Under the pieces are notes generated by a model. It was not told where the DNA came from, ran no database searches, and was given only the letters and a program-made list of their open reading frames with translations. 64,000 nt of DNA. Source: Pelargonium cotyledonis (taxonomy: Eukaryota > Streptophyta > Magnoliopsida > Geraniales > Geraniaceae). The DNA is taken from the NCBI GenBank assembly GCA_036897625.1, contig JAYMTA010000006.1, positions 62,001 through 126,000 of the forward strand, given 5' to 3'. A program made the position numbers and the translations under genes. Position 1 is the first letter of the stretch, and the number at the start of each line of letters is the position of its first letter. This document shows positions 25,901 to 39,059 of the stretch, one piece after another.

Positions 25901-26449
25901 GTTAACTAGACTGACTTTCTTAGAAGTAGGAAGTAGAAATAGTAATTCCTTAAGTAAGGAATCCACTTGTAAATACGAATTCGCATTTGAGCATTTTTCC
26001 GTGGTTTTAGGAGGTTTTACAATGTTTAAGATTTAAGGGACTCCGTCAATACAAGCAATACAAGAGTCGTAGGTCATAAAATCAACCGAATATGGGAACA
26101 GTTTAGATATATAATGGTTGAAAGAAGTCTATAGTTAGGGCTTGGAGGCGCTCTATTTCCCCGAATCGCGTAGTTCTTAAAACAAATATCTCTGTACTAA
26201 ATTCCTCCTTTTTTTTTTTTACCCTGAAAACTCTCCTGTAGAACTTCATCCCTCTAGAGAATCCTGTATATTCTAAAGCTTCTCTTTTTAAGGGATCCTT
26301 AATTATCTGTATACTCCCAATCGTTATTTTATTATTCTTCTACTCATTTTGTTAGGTCGTTAGGAGTTACCAACTTATATGGAACTTCTTTCATTTATAT
26401 GCCCGGTCTCCTTAGAGGTTAATATAGCAAATGCGCATTCTTTTATACA
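16940..26449. other. Longest stretch without recognisable genes
   Basis: About 9.5 kb with no supported gene or tRNA-like element. It holds a TTTAGTACGAGA match to the sarcin-ricin loop (17395-17406), a TTAGTACGAG match (18631-18640), T-runs at 20991-21000 (10) and 26209-26220 (12), and scattered quasi-palindromes (GGAATCC at 21165 and 25958). Minus-strand frames at 23701-23910 and 24702-24929 are short and featureless. Confidence 0.55.
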
Positions 26450-26450
26450 A

Positions 26451-26523
26451 AGGATACTTTAAAGTTGGTAAGAGCATTAGCCTTTATAAGGAATAGCCAA
26501 AGGTTCAAGTACTATTGACGGAG
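26451..26523 (+). pseudogene. tRNA-like remnant
   Basis: AGTTGGTAAGAGCA (D-arm type) is followed at tRNA spacing by AAAGG and the T-loop TTCAAGT. The T-stem has only two or three pairs and the acceptor strands do not pair. The amino-acid type cannot be assigned. Another remnant begins about 130 bases downstream. Confidence 0.33.
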
Positions 26524-26650
26524 GAGAATTAGGAAGACTTGACTTAAGAATGTCATGACTTACAAGATTTATCATTCATGTTAGAATCACTTAAATAAAG
26601 AAATGTTTTGTTCTCTCTTTCTTGAAATCTGGCATTTTAGTAAGTTAGTT

Positions 26651-26723
26651 AGCACGTTTACACTTGTGGTATGACAGATACTAATTGTGATGTTGGTCGT
26701 AGGTTCGAATCTGATACTCTATT
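26651..26723 (+). pseudogene. tRNA-like remnant (T-arm)
   Basis: GGTCGTAGG, the perfect T-loop TTCGAAT and CTGAT form a partial T-arm, with a D-arm-like CTTGTGGTATGACA upstream. The remaining stems are lost. The type is unassigned. Confidence 0.33.
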
Positions 26724-26724
26724 A

Positions 26725-29700
26725 GGGAATTTTACTTTCTTTTCTAATCTAAATAAGGGAATCCCCAAGAGTTAACTGGAATTTTCAGTTTAAGTGCTAA
26801 AGGATAGCTTTTCTTGTTTCCAGTCCGTAAAGTAGTTTAGAGGGTAAGGTTTAACAAAAGGAGAGTTGCTTTCGTGTTCCTATGATTTCATTCAATTTGA
26901 GAAAGTAAAAGAACTGAGGCTCAAGTCATTTGTTTTCGGTAAAGACATGATGTAGAACTCAGGGATAAAGAAGTGGGTTTCTAGTAAATAAAGTGTAGTA
27001 ATTCTCGTATATTTCTAGTTTTTGAGTCTTAATAAATAGGTATGAAGAAAAAGTAGGTCAATAAGAAGTTGGAGTTGGCATCTAAGTTCCTATCCTATTT
27101 TTAGTTTTGTATTTAATCAGTTATAGGACCTCCCTTCTTAATAATTGACAGGAAACCCTCGAAAGTTCTTGGCGTTGTTGGAGCTAATATGGCGTCCCCT
27201 CCTAAGCAAAGTAGTTATATAAGGACTTTCTCTCATGATTCACACATCAATCTTGATTTTTATAAAACTGCAATTAGTCGTAGAATCAAGCATTTCTCTT
27301 TTTTTATTACCAAAAACTCCTACTATAGCTTAAGCAAATATGCCTTATAATATATATTTAGTAACTCATATTACTCTAGGACAAAAACTTTCTGATGATC
27401 AACTACAGACTTTAATAGTGTTTTTTCCAATTCCTTGCGTTTTAGTAAATTGCTATTTAAGGCTAATGAGGATCTCCACCAAGTCAATTTTTCTAAACTA
27501 TAGTACCCTCTGTAAAGAAAGTAAAGACAAATTAAAGAGAGTCCCTTAAACATTTATAAGACACCGGGATTGGACCCTTTAATTCCAAATTATGACTTGT
27601 TATACCAAACGGCAAAGATTTGCCCTGCCTTTTATAGGGAAGCCAAAAACATCTAATAGTTATAGTCTTAGGTCAATCTGAGCTATTTTTTACTTTTCAG
27701 TTTCCGGAACCCCCCGGTAGTAGACACACTAGGGGAGTGCGGCTCGTTGAGGTGAAAAACCCTTATAGAGATTTCGTTATTGATCGGTTTATCGGACTTC
27801 CTTACTAAACTAATTAGGACGTACCAATAGATTACCGGCTTAACTTGGTTATGAAATTCCCAGGCTCCTCATATCTATCATATTGTTAGCAAATAAAATG
27901 GATTTATTAGCTATTTAGTTGACTGCTTTCTTCAAGTTCAAGAATATTCTAGGTAGGAATTAAGAGAATAAGATCAAATTCCACAATAAACATAGGGATC
28001 TTGTGTTATAGAAAAAAACACATAAGGATTCAATTTGACTCCTATTATATAGAATTTTGCTCCTTTTATGGAAGTACTGTATCAGATCCTATATTTTTCT
28101 TACGGATCCCTAAGGGATAGATACTGTAAGTAGTCCCTATAAAATAAATAAACAAGTTAGTAAAAGACGAGTATCCCAGATAAATCGAGTTAGACCTTAG
28201 GATACCCCCTTAAATATCCCCAGCACCATTCCCATTCACAGTAGTTCGTATAGTATATGTAATAAAGAGCGATTAGCGCAGCCCCATCTTGTTACGAATA
28301 TAATTCTGGATTGTCTATGCCCGGTAAATAAACATTGCTACTAAAACTGCGTCTTAAAAATAGGTTCTGGGATGGATAAAAGGTTAACCCGGAGCCGGAG
28401 TACATAAGTTTTAGAAATTGGTATCAAAGGAGTCTCTGTAGCAAAAAAAACCATAATTTAAATACCCTCCTAAAAGAGTTCTCTCTAACCTCGGGACTCA
28501 TTAATAAATAGGGAAGGGACTTGTCTTTGCCAAAGGGGATCTTAAAAGCTACGCGCTTTCCTGAGATAAAGATTTTCTAATATAATCGAGCTAGAATTTC
28601 TATTAGATAGAAAACCCTAATCACATACTGAAAGATTAAAAGTTAACTAATACTTAGTTATTTACTAGAATCGCGGAGTGCGAGCTTCTCGTCCCATCAG
28701 TCCTAAGCTAATAAATTACTACTAGTGATAGGGCTCCGCTTTAACAGTTAGAGTAAGAAACTCTTATAGAGACTTTTATACTGATAATTCCTTGAAATTT
28801 TAGTAACTCAGACCGGGATTTCTCGCCAATAGAGCTGCAGCTTTAAGGACGAAATGGGCTTTATACGAGGTTTCTAATCCTATGGGAATACCTTAGAAAT
28901 GGGTGAGTATACCACAACACTCCGACTATTTTATAACTACGGGCGGTTCTTTTATTGGGTAGTCTTTCTCTCAGAACAGATAACCTCTTACCCACTAAAT
29001 AACAGTTTCTTTTCATAGCTAAAAAGATCTTTCTTGTGGTATAAAAGATATGATACCCCTTCTCTAAGCTAATAGTTCATCATAATAGCGCACAGATTCA
29101 AGGTTAATAAAAGAGGAAATCTTGATTCATATTCTTAAGATAGTAAAGTTCTAAGTTTAAAACCTACAAAGTACCACCTTTTTCTCTTGGGTCTCCCCGA
29201 AAATTGTAATACCATACCAACTTTATATATATATCCCCTCTGTCTTCTCTTCCTTCTCAAAATCCCTTGCTGTGTGAATTTAGAGGCCTTTGTATGCTTA
29301 TAATTCTGGCAGAAATTGATGCATCAAAAATTTCGAAAGATTTGGATAGTAAAACAAAAAAAACTTTGAATGTTAAAATTCAGAGACCAGTTCCCTCAAC
29401 TATTAATTAAATATTAGAGTCACTCGTTTATATTATACGCCCAAGAGGTTCTGGCTTTCACAAACAAATTTTAGTATATAAAGCTAGAGAAAAGCGGTAG
29501 TAAACACCTACAACATGGTCCTGTTAATATCTAGAAGAAAAATCCACAATAGCGGGCACTTCTAAGTCTTTCTAAATCCTTAAGTTTTCTGAGTTCTAAG
29601 GGGTACTGTTAACAGTCTTATAGTTAAAAGAAAAGGTATAAGGGGCAATACCTAATGAGAGTAGAATCCCGGGTCCGGAACTAAGGGAGATTCTATTGGT

Positions 29701-31734
29701 ATATTCTCTTTATTCTAGTTTTCTATGATTCAAAAGGCATACTTGTCCTACACCTAGATAATAAAGGTTTGTTCATTATATTTGTAATTAGGTAAAGTTT
29801 TGACAGACTTTGGAAACTAGGGATCCCCTTTTAGAACTTCTATCTCAAGCGCTTGTTATAGGCCAGTTGTATATTACCCGAATTACAAATTAGAATTTAA
29901 CTCTTTAAATATACTAAATTTTTAAATAAGAGCAGGAAACTCAAAAGAGGGTATAGTTAATTGTACGTGTAAAAGTCTTTAGTGTTTTGCCTTGCTTTTC
30001 TAAACTTCTATCCAAGAAAGAGTAGGGGCTTAAAATTCAAGATAAATTGCGGCCGGGTGAAATGAGTAAGGGAATTTACTACTTTTCGTGAGTGTGTCAT
30101 ATAAATTAAAGGGGATACTTTTTTATAGATTTCTTAGAACGGATCAACTACCCTTTCTAAGCGCAAAATCCCTACTATTCTAGTTGAAAAAGATAGCATG
30201 ATCGAAACATTTTTACTACGCAACTGCCAGCTATGGGGCAAACACTATGAATTTATAGTCTAATTTGAATCTACTTTGTGGAAGTAAAGTTCTAGGGTTA
30301 GTGTATATATATTGTTAGATGCGGATATGGAAATCATAGTTATTCCATTAGTTAGACTCTTGTGTGCCGTCCCTCGTATTATCTGCTGTAAGCTACAAGC
30401 GCCTTTTCTGATGAGACTGTTTAATTAGCTTTTTTAGAACAGTCGTGTTATGAATAGTAATCCTGTAGGTATATAGGGTTCCTTTAATTCAAAATTCCTG
30501 GAATTTAATAAGTGGATCCAAAGGCAATTTAGGGAGTGCCTTAGGTTTCAAACCTTGCAAAGCATAGGAATCTCGGGTTTAAAGTGTGTATGGACTTTCT
30601 TCGTTAAAATAGGTTCATCGGGTCTGTATTATCGTAAATAAGGGGTAGGTTTGGCTCCTATCAAATACTACATACTAACTAAATTATATTCTTAAGTTAT
30701 TCTTTTAAAGAAATTCTTATAAATTACCTCCGCAACTTATACTAATAACAGCAACCCTTTTCAAGGATCTTTTTATTTTTAGGAGCTGCCCTATAAGATA
30801 AGAACAAGTGAGGACCCCTTGTTATGACAAGATTAACCTCAGCTTAAGAAACTACTAGGGCACGACCTTTTAAATACGGGAAAAAGGACCTCTTATTAAT
30901 TAAGAATCCATGACATGAAAAAAGTACTAAACTACTCTTAAAAAAAAATTACTTTTGATTATAATAAAAAAAACTAAGGGTTTTATTTTGCGTAAGTATA
31001 GGTAGGATGCCCCTTTTTTCCTTAATATTTGAGAGCCTTTAAGGCTTACTTAGGAGTTTGCTACCTTTCAAGGTCAAAAAGTTTCTGTATAAAACTAAAC
31101 TAGATAGGCGTACGGCACTTCTATCCAGTACTTAAACGTTCTTCTTGTAGGATACCATTAGTAAAACTTCTGATAATAGGATAAGTCTTTATCTAAGACC
31201 TAGTCAATTTAAAAGAGCAAAACTGCTATTTCCTGTTGTCTTGATTTACAGGATCCTCTTCAATTTTCTAATTATTTATATATTCAGAAGAGGGCGAGAA
31301 TAGGAGGTAGTCCTAAATCCCACAATAAGGGCTGTAATAAGGGGTTAAAATGCTAAGTCTGTCTTTTTCTCGGATAAAATTCACTTGGGTAAGGTAATGA
31401 GGAAATACCCGGGGTTAGTAAAGCAGTTCCTGAAACGAGGTCTTATAAAAAGCAGCTTACAGATCTAAAAGGTAAGAGTACAAATACTTAAAAAAGAAGG
31501 TCTAAGGTCACAAGAAAGAGGAAAAGTCCAGGATAACTAATTTGGCACGACAAATAAGCTAGACCACGGATAAGGTAGGTTTCGACATGATGGTATTCCT
31601 CTTTTTGCTGGAGCTTTTAAGTACACTGCTCTAGGCAAGTGACTAATTCTTGAAAGCTTGCTAAGAAATAGCTTATAAAAAGGGCCTATTCCTTCTACAT
31701 ATGTCTTTACCAGAAATCTCTTTCTTTGTTTAGA
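26725..31734. other. Stretch without recognisable genes
   Basis: No gene is supported. Two overlapping opposite-strand frames at 27340-27553 (69 and 60 codons) are featureless. It contains the LSU-like GGATAAAAGG motif at 28374 and several GGATCC quasi-palindromes. Confidence 0.55.
28374..28395 (+). other. LSU rRNA-like motif GGATAAAAGG
   Basis: GGATAAAAGGT is followed by TAACCCGGAG. Large-subunit rRNA domain V has GGATAAAAG, then a short spacer, then CCGGGG just before GGATAACAGG. The latter motif is not here but 11.5 kb away at 16904. It may be chance or a displaced rRNA piece. Confidence 0.2.
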
Positions 31735-31870
31735 TCTGCTGCAACTGACTTGCTTTCAAACTCTGACCCCTTTTTGTAAGACCTGTCTTCATAGTTGTCT
31801 TAATCTGTACCTTACTCTTAGCTATACCTGTCTTGAGAATACCTGGCTTATGGGTCCTCTTCTTGCAATC
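31735..31870 (-). repeat. Repeat-A-like tail
   Basis: CAACTGACTTG...CTCTGAC on the plus strand resembles the segment after the core in copy 3 (CAACTGACTTC...CTTGAC near 45770). The minus strand is purine-rich with ACAGGTATAGCT-like triplets (AGCTATACCTGTCTT on the plus strand, 31820-31834). No clear core is visible beside it, so this may be a tail-only fragment. Confidence 0.35.
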
Positions 31871-32289
31871 TGTAGCTATTAGATTTTCTAGAATTACCTT
31901 CCAGATTAGTAAGTTAAGTGAAGCAGTTTAAACCCTATTCCTAATGAAAATCCCTCAAGGACCTTTTGAAAGCAGGGCTAGCATAGGATCTTGAGGCACC
32001 TTGTACCCTGTGCGCATATTAATCTAATAAATGTAAATGGTTATCGGGAATTAAATATTCATCAAACTCCACACCAGACTTTTAAAATATAAAGAATTAT
32101 AGATAGACCTTATATAAAGTAAGAGCTAACCTGTTAATCAATGTTTGCTAATTGGATCCGGTCGATATATTTGCGAGTAAGTTTCTGAGTGGATTTTTAA
32201 GGATTGAGGTATTGGATGGAATTAAACTCCTTTACTAGTATCTAGTGGTATTAGGAAATAAAGAATTATATCCGGCCCCTTAGATATTC

Positions 32290-32362
32290 TTTATTAACGG
32301 GACTCGAACCCGCAGCTTTCTTTATTCTTTAGGCGTCTTTTACTTAAAATGCCACAAGAGTC
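32290..32362 (-). pseudogene. tRNA-Leu-like remnant
   Basis: The T-arm is complete: GCGGG, loop TTCGAGT, CCCGT (32297-32313), five pairs including one G-T. Upstream, GTGGCATTTTAAGTAAAAGAC recalls the D-arm of class II tRNA-Leu. The variable arm is eroded and the acceptor strands (GACTCTT and TAATAAA) do not pair. The Leu assignment is tentative. Confidence 0.38.
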
Positions 32363-33073
32363 AGCTAGGATTCACTGTTAGGGAAATATAGACTCAGAGC
32401 GGAGCACACCTATTATATAAGTTTCGGTATTTTTGCAAGTGTTAAGAAATAGGAAGAATTTTAAGGTAAAATAGAGGACTCAATCTTTCTTTTTAAGTAC
32501 TAAGATTACATTTTCTAGGTAATTATAGGTAGGAAAGATTGAATAAAGTAGTAGAAGTCCAAACCCAGTTCCTTATAGTTACTAAATCAAATAATTGCTA
32601 AAAAGCCACTCACTAACAAGTATACGGCCGAGCCTGAAAAGTGCAAAGAATAAACTCGTTTTATAGGATCTATAACAACAAGAATTTCCCAAGAAAAAGT
32701 GTGTCTTTACTAGTAAAATATATCCTAAAGAATCCCAAGCAAATATATAAACTTTTTTTAGTATTCAAAAGGAGATTTTTCTTTAAATAATTCATATGTA
32801 GGAAGTCCTTTTTATAAATAGGTAGTCCCTTTACTTAGTAAGACAATTTACTATAGTTTCTTGATTTTCTTAATAAATAGGAAATATCTAAATAAGGGCT
32901 TCTACAATACTAGGGAAAGAACTCACTTTCACGAAAGATTTTATTTGAGCGTTGAGAGACTCTTTAGTAGTTGAACAGATTCTTTTCTGAAAAGCCTATA
33001 AGCCAATTACATATAAGTTAAGTAAGAATAGGGAATTTCACTTAAATAAGGAGCCTCGTTAAGATAAGAGGTT

Positions 33074-33145
33074 TCATTTCAGCAAAGCGGTAGCACAAAC
33101 CTGGTCAAATTACTTATACCATAGATTCAAAACGTATCGGATTAG
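33074..33145 (+). pseudogene. weak tRNA-like remnant
   Basis: A D-arm-like AGCAAAGCGGTAGCACA and a T-loop-like ATTCAAA are at tRNA spacing. None of the stems is complete. This is a low-confidence member of the tRNA-like set. Confidence 0.22.
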
Positions 33146-33149
33146 GATT

Positions 33150-36100
33150 TCCAAAGCAAAGCACAGGAGACATTCCCTATAGTAAAGAATTAATATCCGC
33201 GGCTAGTTTTCCTATACGAGGTTTGTGTTTTAGTAATATTATATAATAAGTTCTAGACTTAGACTCTTTACTAGGTAAAATTGTTTATAAGGTCTGTTTG
33301 AGCAAGGTGTAGTATATTCTTCGGTTACAGGTTATAGATTACTATTGATTTGGAATTAATGATCCAGCTTTCTCTTTAGAGGAAATCCTATGATTGTAAT
33401 TACATGATCTTCATCTCATGAATTTTTATTCGGAATCCCGTGACCTATTTGTCTTATTTAAGACTTCTACGGAGCTGTGAGGTTATATCACAAATATGGA
33501 TTGCGGCCTCGAGTCTAGAGTGTTCCCCTCCCCTTTCTTGTTATACCCTAAGAAAATATATTGTATTATAAAAACTCCAGCAAAAAGCTTTGTCTAGAAA
33601 AAAACTACTAAGTAAAGAAGTACGCTCAGATAAATGCGAATAATTTTAGGGGCAAAGAATTTTTACAGCTATCGATCCTAACTAGATGCACATGAATTTA
33701 CCATACCTTGAAGTTAATCGTAGTTAAATAAGAAATCATAAGAAAAGGACTTCTTTTAATTTTGCTTATCAAATACCCTCCATAAAGGAGGTTGGCCAGA
33801 ATTATTCTAAGTGGACGTAGAAAATGTTAAAGGTTTGTACTCTGGTAAGGGTGTGTTTTTACCGATTCCTTATAAATGAACTAACTCCTTTTCTTTGTTT
33901 TTACTAACGATATTATAAGTGGGATATTTTGACTTAGCTTCGGTAGGTTAACAGTTAAAAGACTCCAATCCAGCGCAATTTCTCGGAGCCTTTTCAGTAA
34001 GTAAAGTTATAGTTCAATTGGGATTTCAATTTATATCTGTATTTGGTAAGAAGTAGAGGTTTACTAAATCGGGCCTATAGAAAAGAAAGGATTCTCTCCT
34101 GCATTCGGGTTAAGTTTAAAGGTAATTTTAAAGAATAAAAGTTAAGGGTTGTTTCTGTGTTTCCTTGTTTCCAATTCCAGATAGTCCTAACTCTAAAGCT
34201 AAAGTATAGAAGTAACGCCTTTTTTCTTATATTCTCGGATTTAGTGTAATAAGTCAAAAGGAATTTCTAAATGAGGTATTCAGTTGCAGATCTAAATCTA
34301 ACCTGACAGAAAAACCCCAAGAGAAGCTCATTAACAACTAGTTTATCTTATATATAGTGCCTGACTTCTAAAAGAATTTTTACTTAAAATTTATAGCTGC
34401 TCTAGGATTAGAATTCGGCTTTTGTCTGTGAAAATCCTTATAATTTTCGTGCCTAATTCCACTAACCAATCTAACTTCAAAGTTTGAGTACACCAGAGAA
34501 AAGGAAAAAGCACGTAGTTTAGGGGACTCGGGAACAAGTTTGAGTTCATAGAAATGCTTGATTACAGCAAATCTCCTAATCATAGTACGGGAAAAAGCAA
34601 GGTTTTTCTAGGCGGAGTCCTTCATATTGGAAGCATAATACATTTTATCCTAAATAGGGGGCCAAGCTAGAGCACTCTATAATTAGTCTTTCTTTTTATA
34701 CACTTAGAATACTCTCAACAACCCCCGGCAAGACAATACTTTTTTTTTAAGAGCCTTCATACACCTTCTTTTTTAAGAAAAGAAAAACAGTATTAGGATA
34801 GCAAGTAGATAGGTATACAGTTTTAGATACTGATTTTTTACTTAACAAAAGTCTTTACTATGAGGTATAAGGACCCAGGGGTTTTTCTATTTAGTAGGAT
34901 CTTTCACTAAGCTATACCTGTTTTAACTTCGAAACGAAGATCCTTGGCTAGCTTACTTTTCTATTTACGAATGTTTTAAAAATCTTTCTTCAACACAAAA
35001 CAAACAAGATCGAGCGATTAAAGTAAGCGGAGAGGAAAGTCCCTATGGTTAAGCACTTCTGAACTAAATTAGAATTAAGAGCAACCCTTGAACCCTATGC
35101 ATTAGTTCTATCGAAACGTGAGGAGGTTGGGCTTTTTTATCTTGTCAAGAAACTCATCGAAATACTCTAAAAGTAGATGCTTGATATACTGACAATAGAT
35201 TTAAATGTATTACTTTAAGGGCGCAAACAGGTGTTTTCTATTACGTCCCTTTGCAATACACCCATCTGAGGGGCTCTTATTAAAGGAAATCTCTTTTATT
35301 TATCAGAGCTAGAATTTTGTATCCTCTCGCAATGGAAAGCCGTAGCTATTAGTTTGATTTTATATAAGCTGTATATCCTCTTTGGTTTAAGCAAAGCTAC
35401 GATATCACAATTCTTTTTTTATTCTGTCCAATTTAGAGTTACCTCTAAAAAAGGGAGTTCCTTAATAAAGAAATCCTGGTTTAGAGTCCCCTTAGTATCT
35501 GAAAACGGGTTTCTTTTCCTTTTCTTAAATTTACTGAGGTTTATCCGTACATTTTATACTTGCTTATCAAAGTGCTTACTTTATTCTTATAATATTTACT
35601 TTCCTGTAACTAATAACCTATTTACTTTATTCAGTATTGGTACTTTATCTATAGCATGGGGTAATTTCTCTAATGTATTAAAGTATAAGAAGTCTGACCC
35701 TTAAATATAGAATACCTTTTTTATTAAGCCAAAGATACCTGTTTATAAAATTCCGGAGAAATGGACTTTTGCTAGAACTACTAGTAAAATCTAAGCAAGC
35801 ATTAACATTTAGGATCTCCAAGACATAATAAATAAAGAATCGCCGCCTGCAATTTATAAGCACTACTCAAGAACTTGTTTATATACCCTGTATTTATAAT
35901 AAAAGGACACATATTCTCTTTCGCTTCCAAGTAAAGAATTTTTTTAAAGGAATCTATGAACTTGTGGGGTGCTTTAGTATTTTCTGGCATAGTTTAGGTG
36001 TAAGGATCCCTTGTTTATACAACAGCTGCTCATGGATAAAAGTTTTTTCAGGAAACTGGCTTGAGTGAAAAACGCTGGAGGTGCTATTTCATAGCTTTTT

Positions 36101-37896
36101 AAATCATAGGAGTGCTATTGAGCATAGAACACGGGGTCCTTTAATTTAATAACAAGTTTTCAATTTACAAGAGATTCTCAGGGTTTTTGTGGTAGATTTT
36201 CGCATTTTAAGGTAACCTTATTTGCTATAATTAAGAAACCCCTTATAAATAGAAGCTACTTTTCCAGAGAATGCCTTACTTTGGTCCTAAACCTTTATAT
36301 ATACCAGTAATACCAGATTTCTGTAACAGTTTAAACAAGATAAGATTCTAAGCCCTTTAGTTCTATTTCTCGGCGGGTTTCTTACCAAGCCAAAGGTATG
36401 CTTTGGTAAAACCTTCATACTACAAAATTAAGGAAAAGCGCATACAAATTCTGGATATATTACAAGTTAAGGGACTAAAACAAAAAAACAAGAGATATGC
36501 ATGGAACTTTTTTACTTATCCGATTGAGACTTTTAAAAAGAAATTTACCAACCTTGAAAAGGCACCCTTGAATTGAAGGGCTCGAGGACTCTAAATTCTA
36601 AAATTACCCGGTTTGACAGCTACTCTTATACGCAAGGAGAATCCTGTTCTGTGGATAATGGACTAGTCTCTTTAATGACAAAAACAGGTAGACAAATATT
36701 CTACTTTTAGGGTAAGGAGAGACCCTGTTTCCTGAGGAATTTGGATACAGGGCTTACCGATATATATATTCTAAGTGTGTATAGTACAGCCAGAATTACT
36801 TGACTGTTATGAATAAAAGAGTATAATGAATTTGATCCTATACTCGTCATTAGATAGTTATGGAATAGACTTCTTAATCAGGACATAATTGGGTTAGATC
36901 ACTAGCCTTTTGTCTCTAAGCGCTTCGTCTTATTTTCCAAACCCCTGATTTGTTTTAAAGCTTCTTTTTAACTAGAACTATTACAATTTTTCCGAAGAGA
37001 CACTACGGGTTCTTTCATAAAGTTTTGTACCTCTATACTGATAAAGATAATTTAGTACTATCGCTAAAGCGTCGGCAGTTGTATATTACTAAAGAAAACT
37101 AAGCATAAAAAACGTTTTTTATTAGTTGTATCCGGAGAACCCCTTTGTTGAATGTTATCTCATACTGCATAAGTTTAAGTATATATTTACCCTTGTTGTA
37201 TTATTTAAAACTTAGGGAGGCTAATCTAGCAAAGTTAAAGTTTTATTAAAGAGTATCGGATCTCGTTTCACTAAATCAAAGCATAGCGTTACTTGATTTT
37301 AATTATATGGATACGGCTTTTCCTTAGTTTAGGAATTAGTTTTTTCAAATTATCTTAAACTAACTTGTTCTTACGAGCAAAAATTTTTGAACAATATGCA
37401 TAAAAAAGAAGTTACTTAACCTTTACATATATCATAGAGTAGTGCGTATTTATAGTTGTAGGACAGAGGTTTAAAGATAAAGTCTTTCTATAACTGAAGT
37501 CTTTCCTCAAGAGTTTTGGTATATAGTAGCTGGTACACTAGCGGGATTTAACAAAAAAAAATACCATATAAAGTTCAGAATCTATACCAATTCTTGATCT
37601 GGAAGAAGGCTTATTAAGAGTAAGGCTCATAAACGAGGGTTCAATAGTATTAGGACATGCCTTTTAGGTATTATTAAAGTAGGATAAGGGTTGTTCTTAT
37701 ATGTTTCCTTAGCTTCTAGGTTTGAGATTCTCCTAAAGTCATAAGAGAATTCTAAAGTAATCCGTTTTCGGTTAAAGGTATAAAAGAAACAGGGAGGTCC
37801 TTAGCTCAGTGTAATGAAAGTTTATAGTAAGGAAAAGTAGGGCAAAAAGAGAGTTAACAAATCAGCTTCTCAGCAGAGGGTTCTCTATTACCTTTT
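33150..37896. other. Stretch without recognisable genes apart from the 35.4 kb frame
   Basis: Apart from the 116-codon frame at 35354-35704, nothing is supported. Minus-strand frames at 34075-34257, 34380-34583, 35678-35863 and 35802-35990 are short and unrecognised. AGCTATACCTGTTTT at 34910-34924 repeats the ACAGGTATAGCT motif of the repeat A tails on the minus strand. Confidence 0.5.
35354..35704 (+). CDS. Longest standard-code open frame, unrecognised, hydrophobic
   Basis: The frame is 116 codons, starts with TTG and has no ATG anywhere. A hydrophobic stretch of about 25 residues lies mid-protein (FLFLFLNLLRFI), and another near the end (LFTLFSIGTLSIAWG). The end faintly recalls the IGxLSI...G pattern of NADH dehydrogenase subunit 2 helices, but none of the following conserved lysine/arginine motifs is present. 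About one frame this long is expected by chance here, so I regard it as probably not a gene. Confidence 0.15.
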   Translation: MILYKLYILFGLSKATISQFFFYSVQFRVTSKKGSSLIKKSWFRVPLVSENGFLFLFLNLLRFIRTFYTCLSKCLLYSYNIYFPVTNNLFTLFSIGTLSIAWGNFSNVLKYKKSDP

Positions 37897-37968
37897 TGTT
37901 ACGAGCAGACTTGAACCAGGGGCATGCCGGCAAAGGGAGCTCGGATCTAATCACTTTTATAAATGCTT
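37897..37968 (-). pseudogene. tRNA-like remnant
   Basis: On the minus strand a GTGATTAGATC D-arm-like segment and the T-loop TTCAAGT are at tRNA spacing. The plus-strand block GAGCTCGGATCTAATCAC (37937-37954) is 16 of 18 identical to 55635-55652 in another remnant, so the two share an ancestor. Stems are mostly lost. Confidence 0.33.
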
Positions 37969-38274
37969 ATCAGATCCTATATACTTGCAGCTTTCGGGCT
38001 AGCGGAATAAACAGGGGTTGGCTCGTGACTCGTATAAGTGTTCGTGTAGATAAGAATAAATAGTGTATCCTGATATAGCAAAACCGCGTAAGCGCCTCGC
38101 CTCTTTCGCAAACGGTCCTTGCCGCTATTTAAGAAATTTCCTCATTTATAAAAGGAAGTCATTAGAGTTTCTTACCGGAATCCTACCTTTTGATAGTCAA
38201 GAAGGGGTAATCTATTTAATCAGAGAATGGTTTGACTTTTTTCTACTCTTTGTTTGTATGATTTTTAAGTAAAG

Positions 38275-39050
38275 AAGTCCTTCTTGATGGAGCTCTCTTG
38301 TCACTTTAATAGGATTCCCTTTTTATTGGTATAACGGTATCTTAGATGACTTACTCAAAAGTTCCTTAGTTAATAGTTTATTACACAAAATTTTCATAAA
38401 AAGGATATAAAATAAAACAAGAAAGTGAAAATAAGTCCAATCTAATAAAAAGGGTACTGTAAAGTACAAAAACAGCAAACAAGACAGCATTCATTAGTTG
38501 GTAATCTTTAGATGAACTATAACCCATCACAATATTCATATAATAATGTTTCACCCACTCAAATTCAACTAAGGACTCTTGCGTAACCCATTTGAAAAGA
38601 ACAGCTTTGTCTTCATTTGTTTGGACTTAATCATTCAGTATTAAGGGATTCCCTATTTTACTCTTTCTAAAGTGAGTCCTAATGTAATGTGAAATCCGTA
38701 TACAGAAGTACTTTTCCCTTTCTGGGATTTATCACTTCCCATATAGTAGGAATATTTCTGTAGAGTCTGGATCCATTTCAGTGCTGCTAAAAAGGGAACT
38801 TTTTAAATACACTTTAGTTTAGAATTTCACGCATATAAAGTGTCTTTCCGGAGTGTGCTTTTCCACGTAGGAGTGCCTATTAAGATTAAGAGATATCTAA
38901 ATCGGGGTTGTAGTGGGTCTTATGTCAAGGTGTAATTGAAAGCAGAAACTTTGTACCTTCCGTTCTTTCAAAACCCTAAATTAACGAACTTTTGAGTAAG
39001 TAAAGTGAGTCTGGTTTCATTCCACTCAAATACTTTCATATACTATAATT
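38275..39050. other. Stretch without recognisable genes
   Basis: Nothing is supported. Two GGATTCC motifs lie only about 330 bases apart (38312 and 38646). A frame at 38063-38272 (ATA start) has no features. Confidence 0.55.
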
Positions 39051-39059
39051 AGGTTTTAT

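Noticed and set aside
27340-27553. Overlapping sense and antisense frames of 69 and 60 codons.
   Set aside because: They are short, unrecognised and lie in ordinary A/T-rich sequence with no other supporting signal.
33190-33215. CCGCGGCTAG, similar to the complement of the 530 loop of SSU rRNA.
   Set aside because: Only about seven bases agree and no flanking helix is present.
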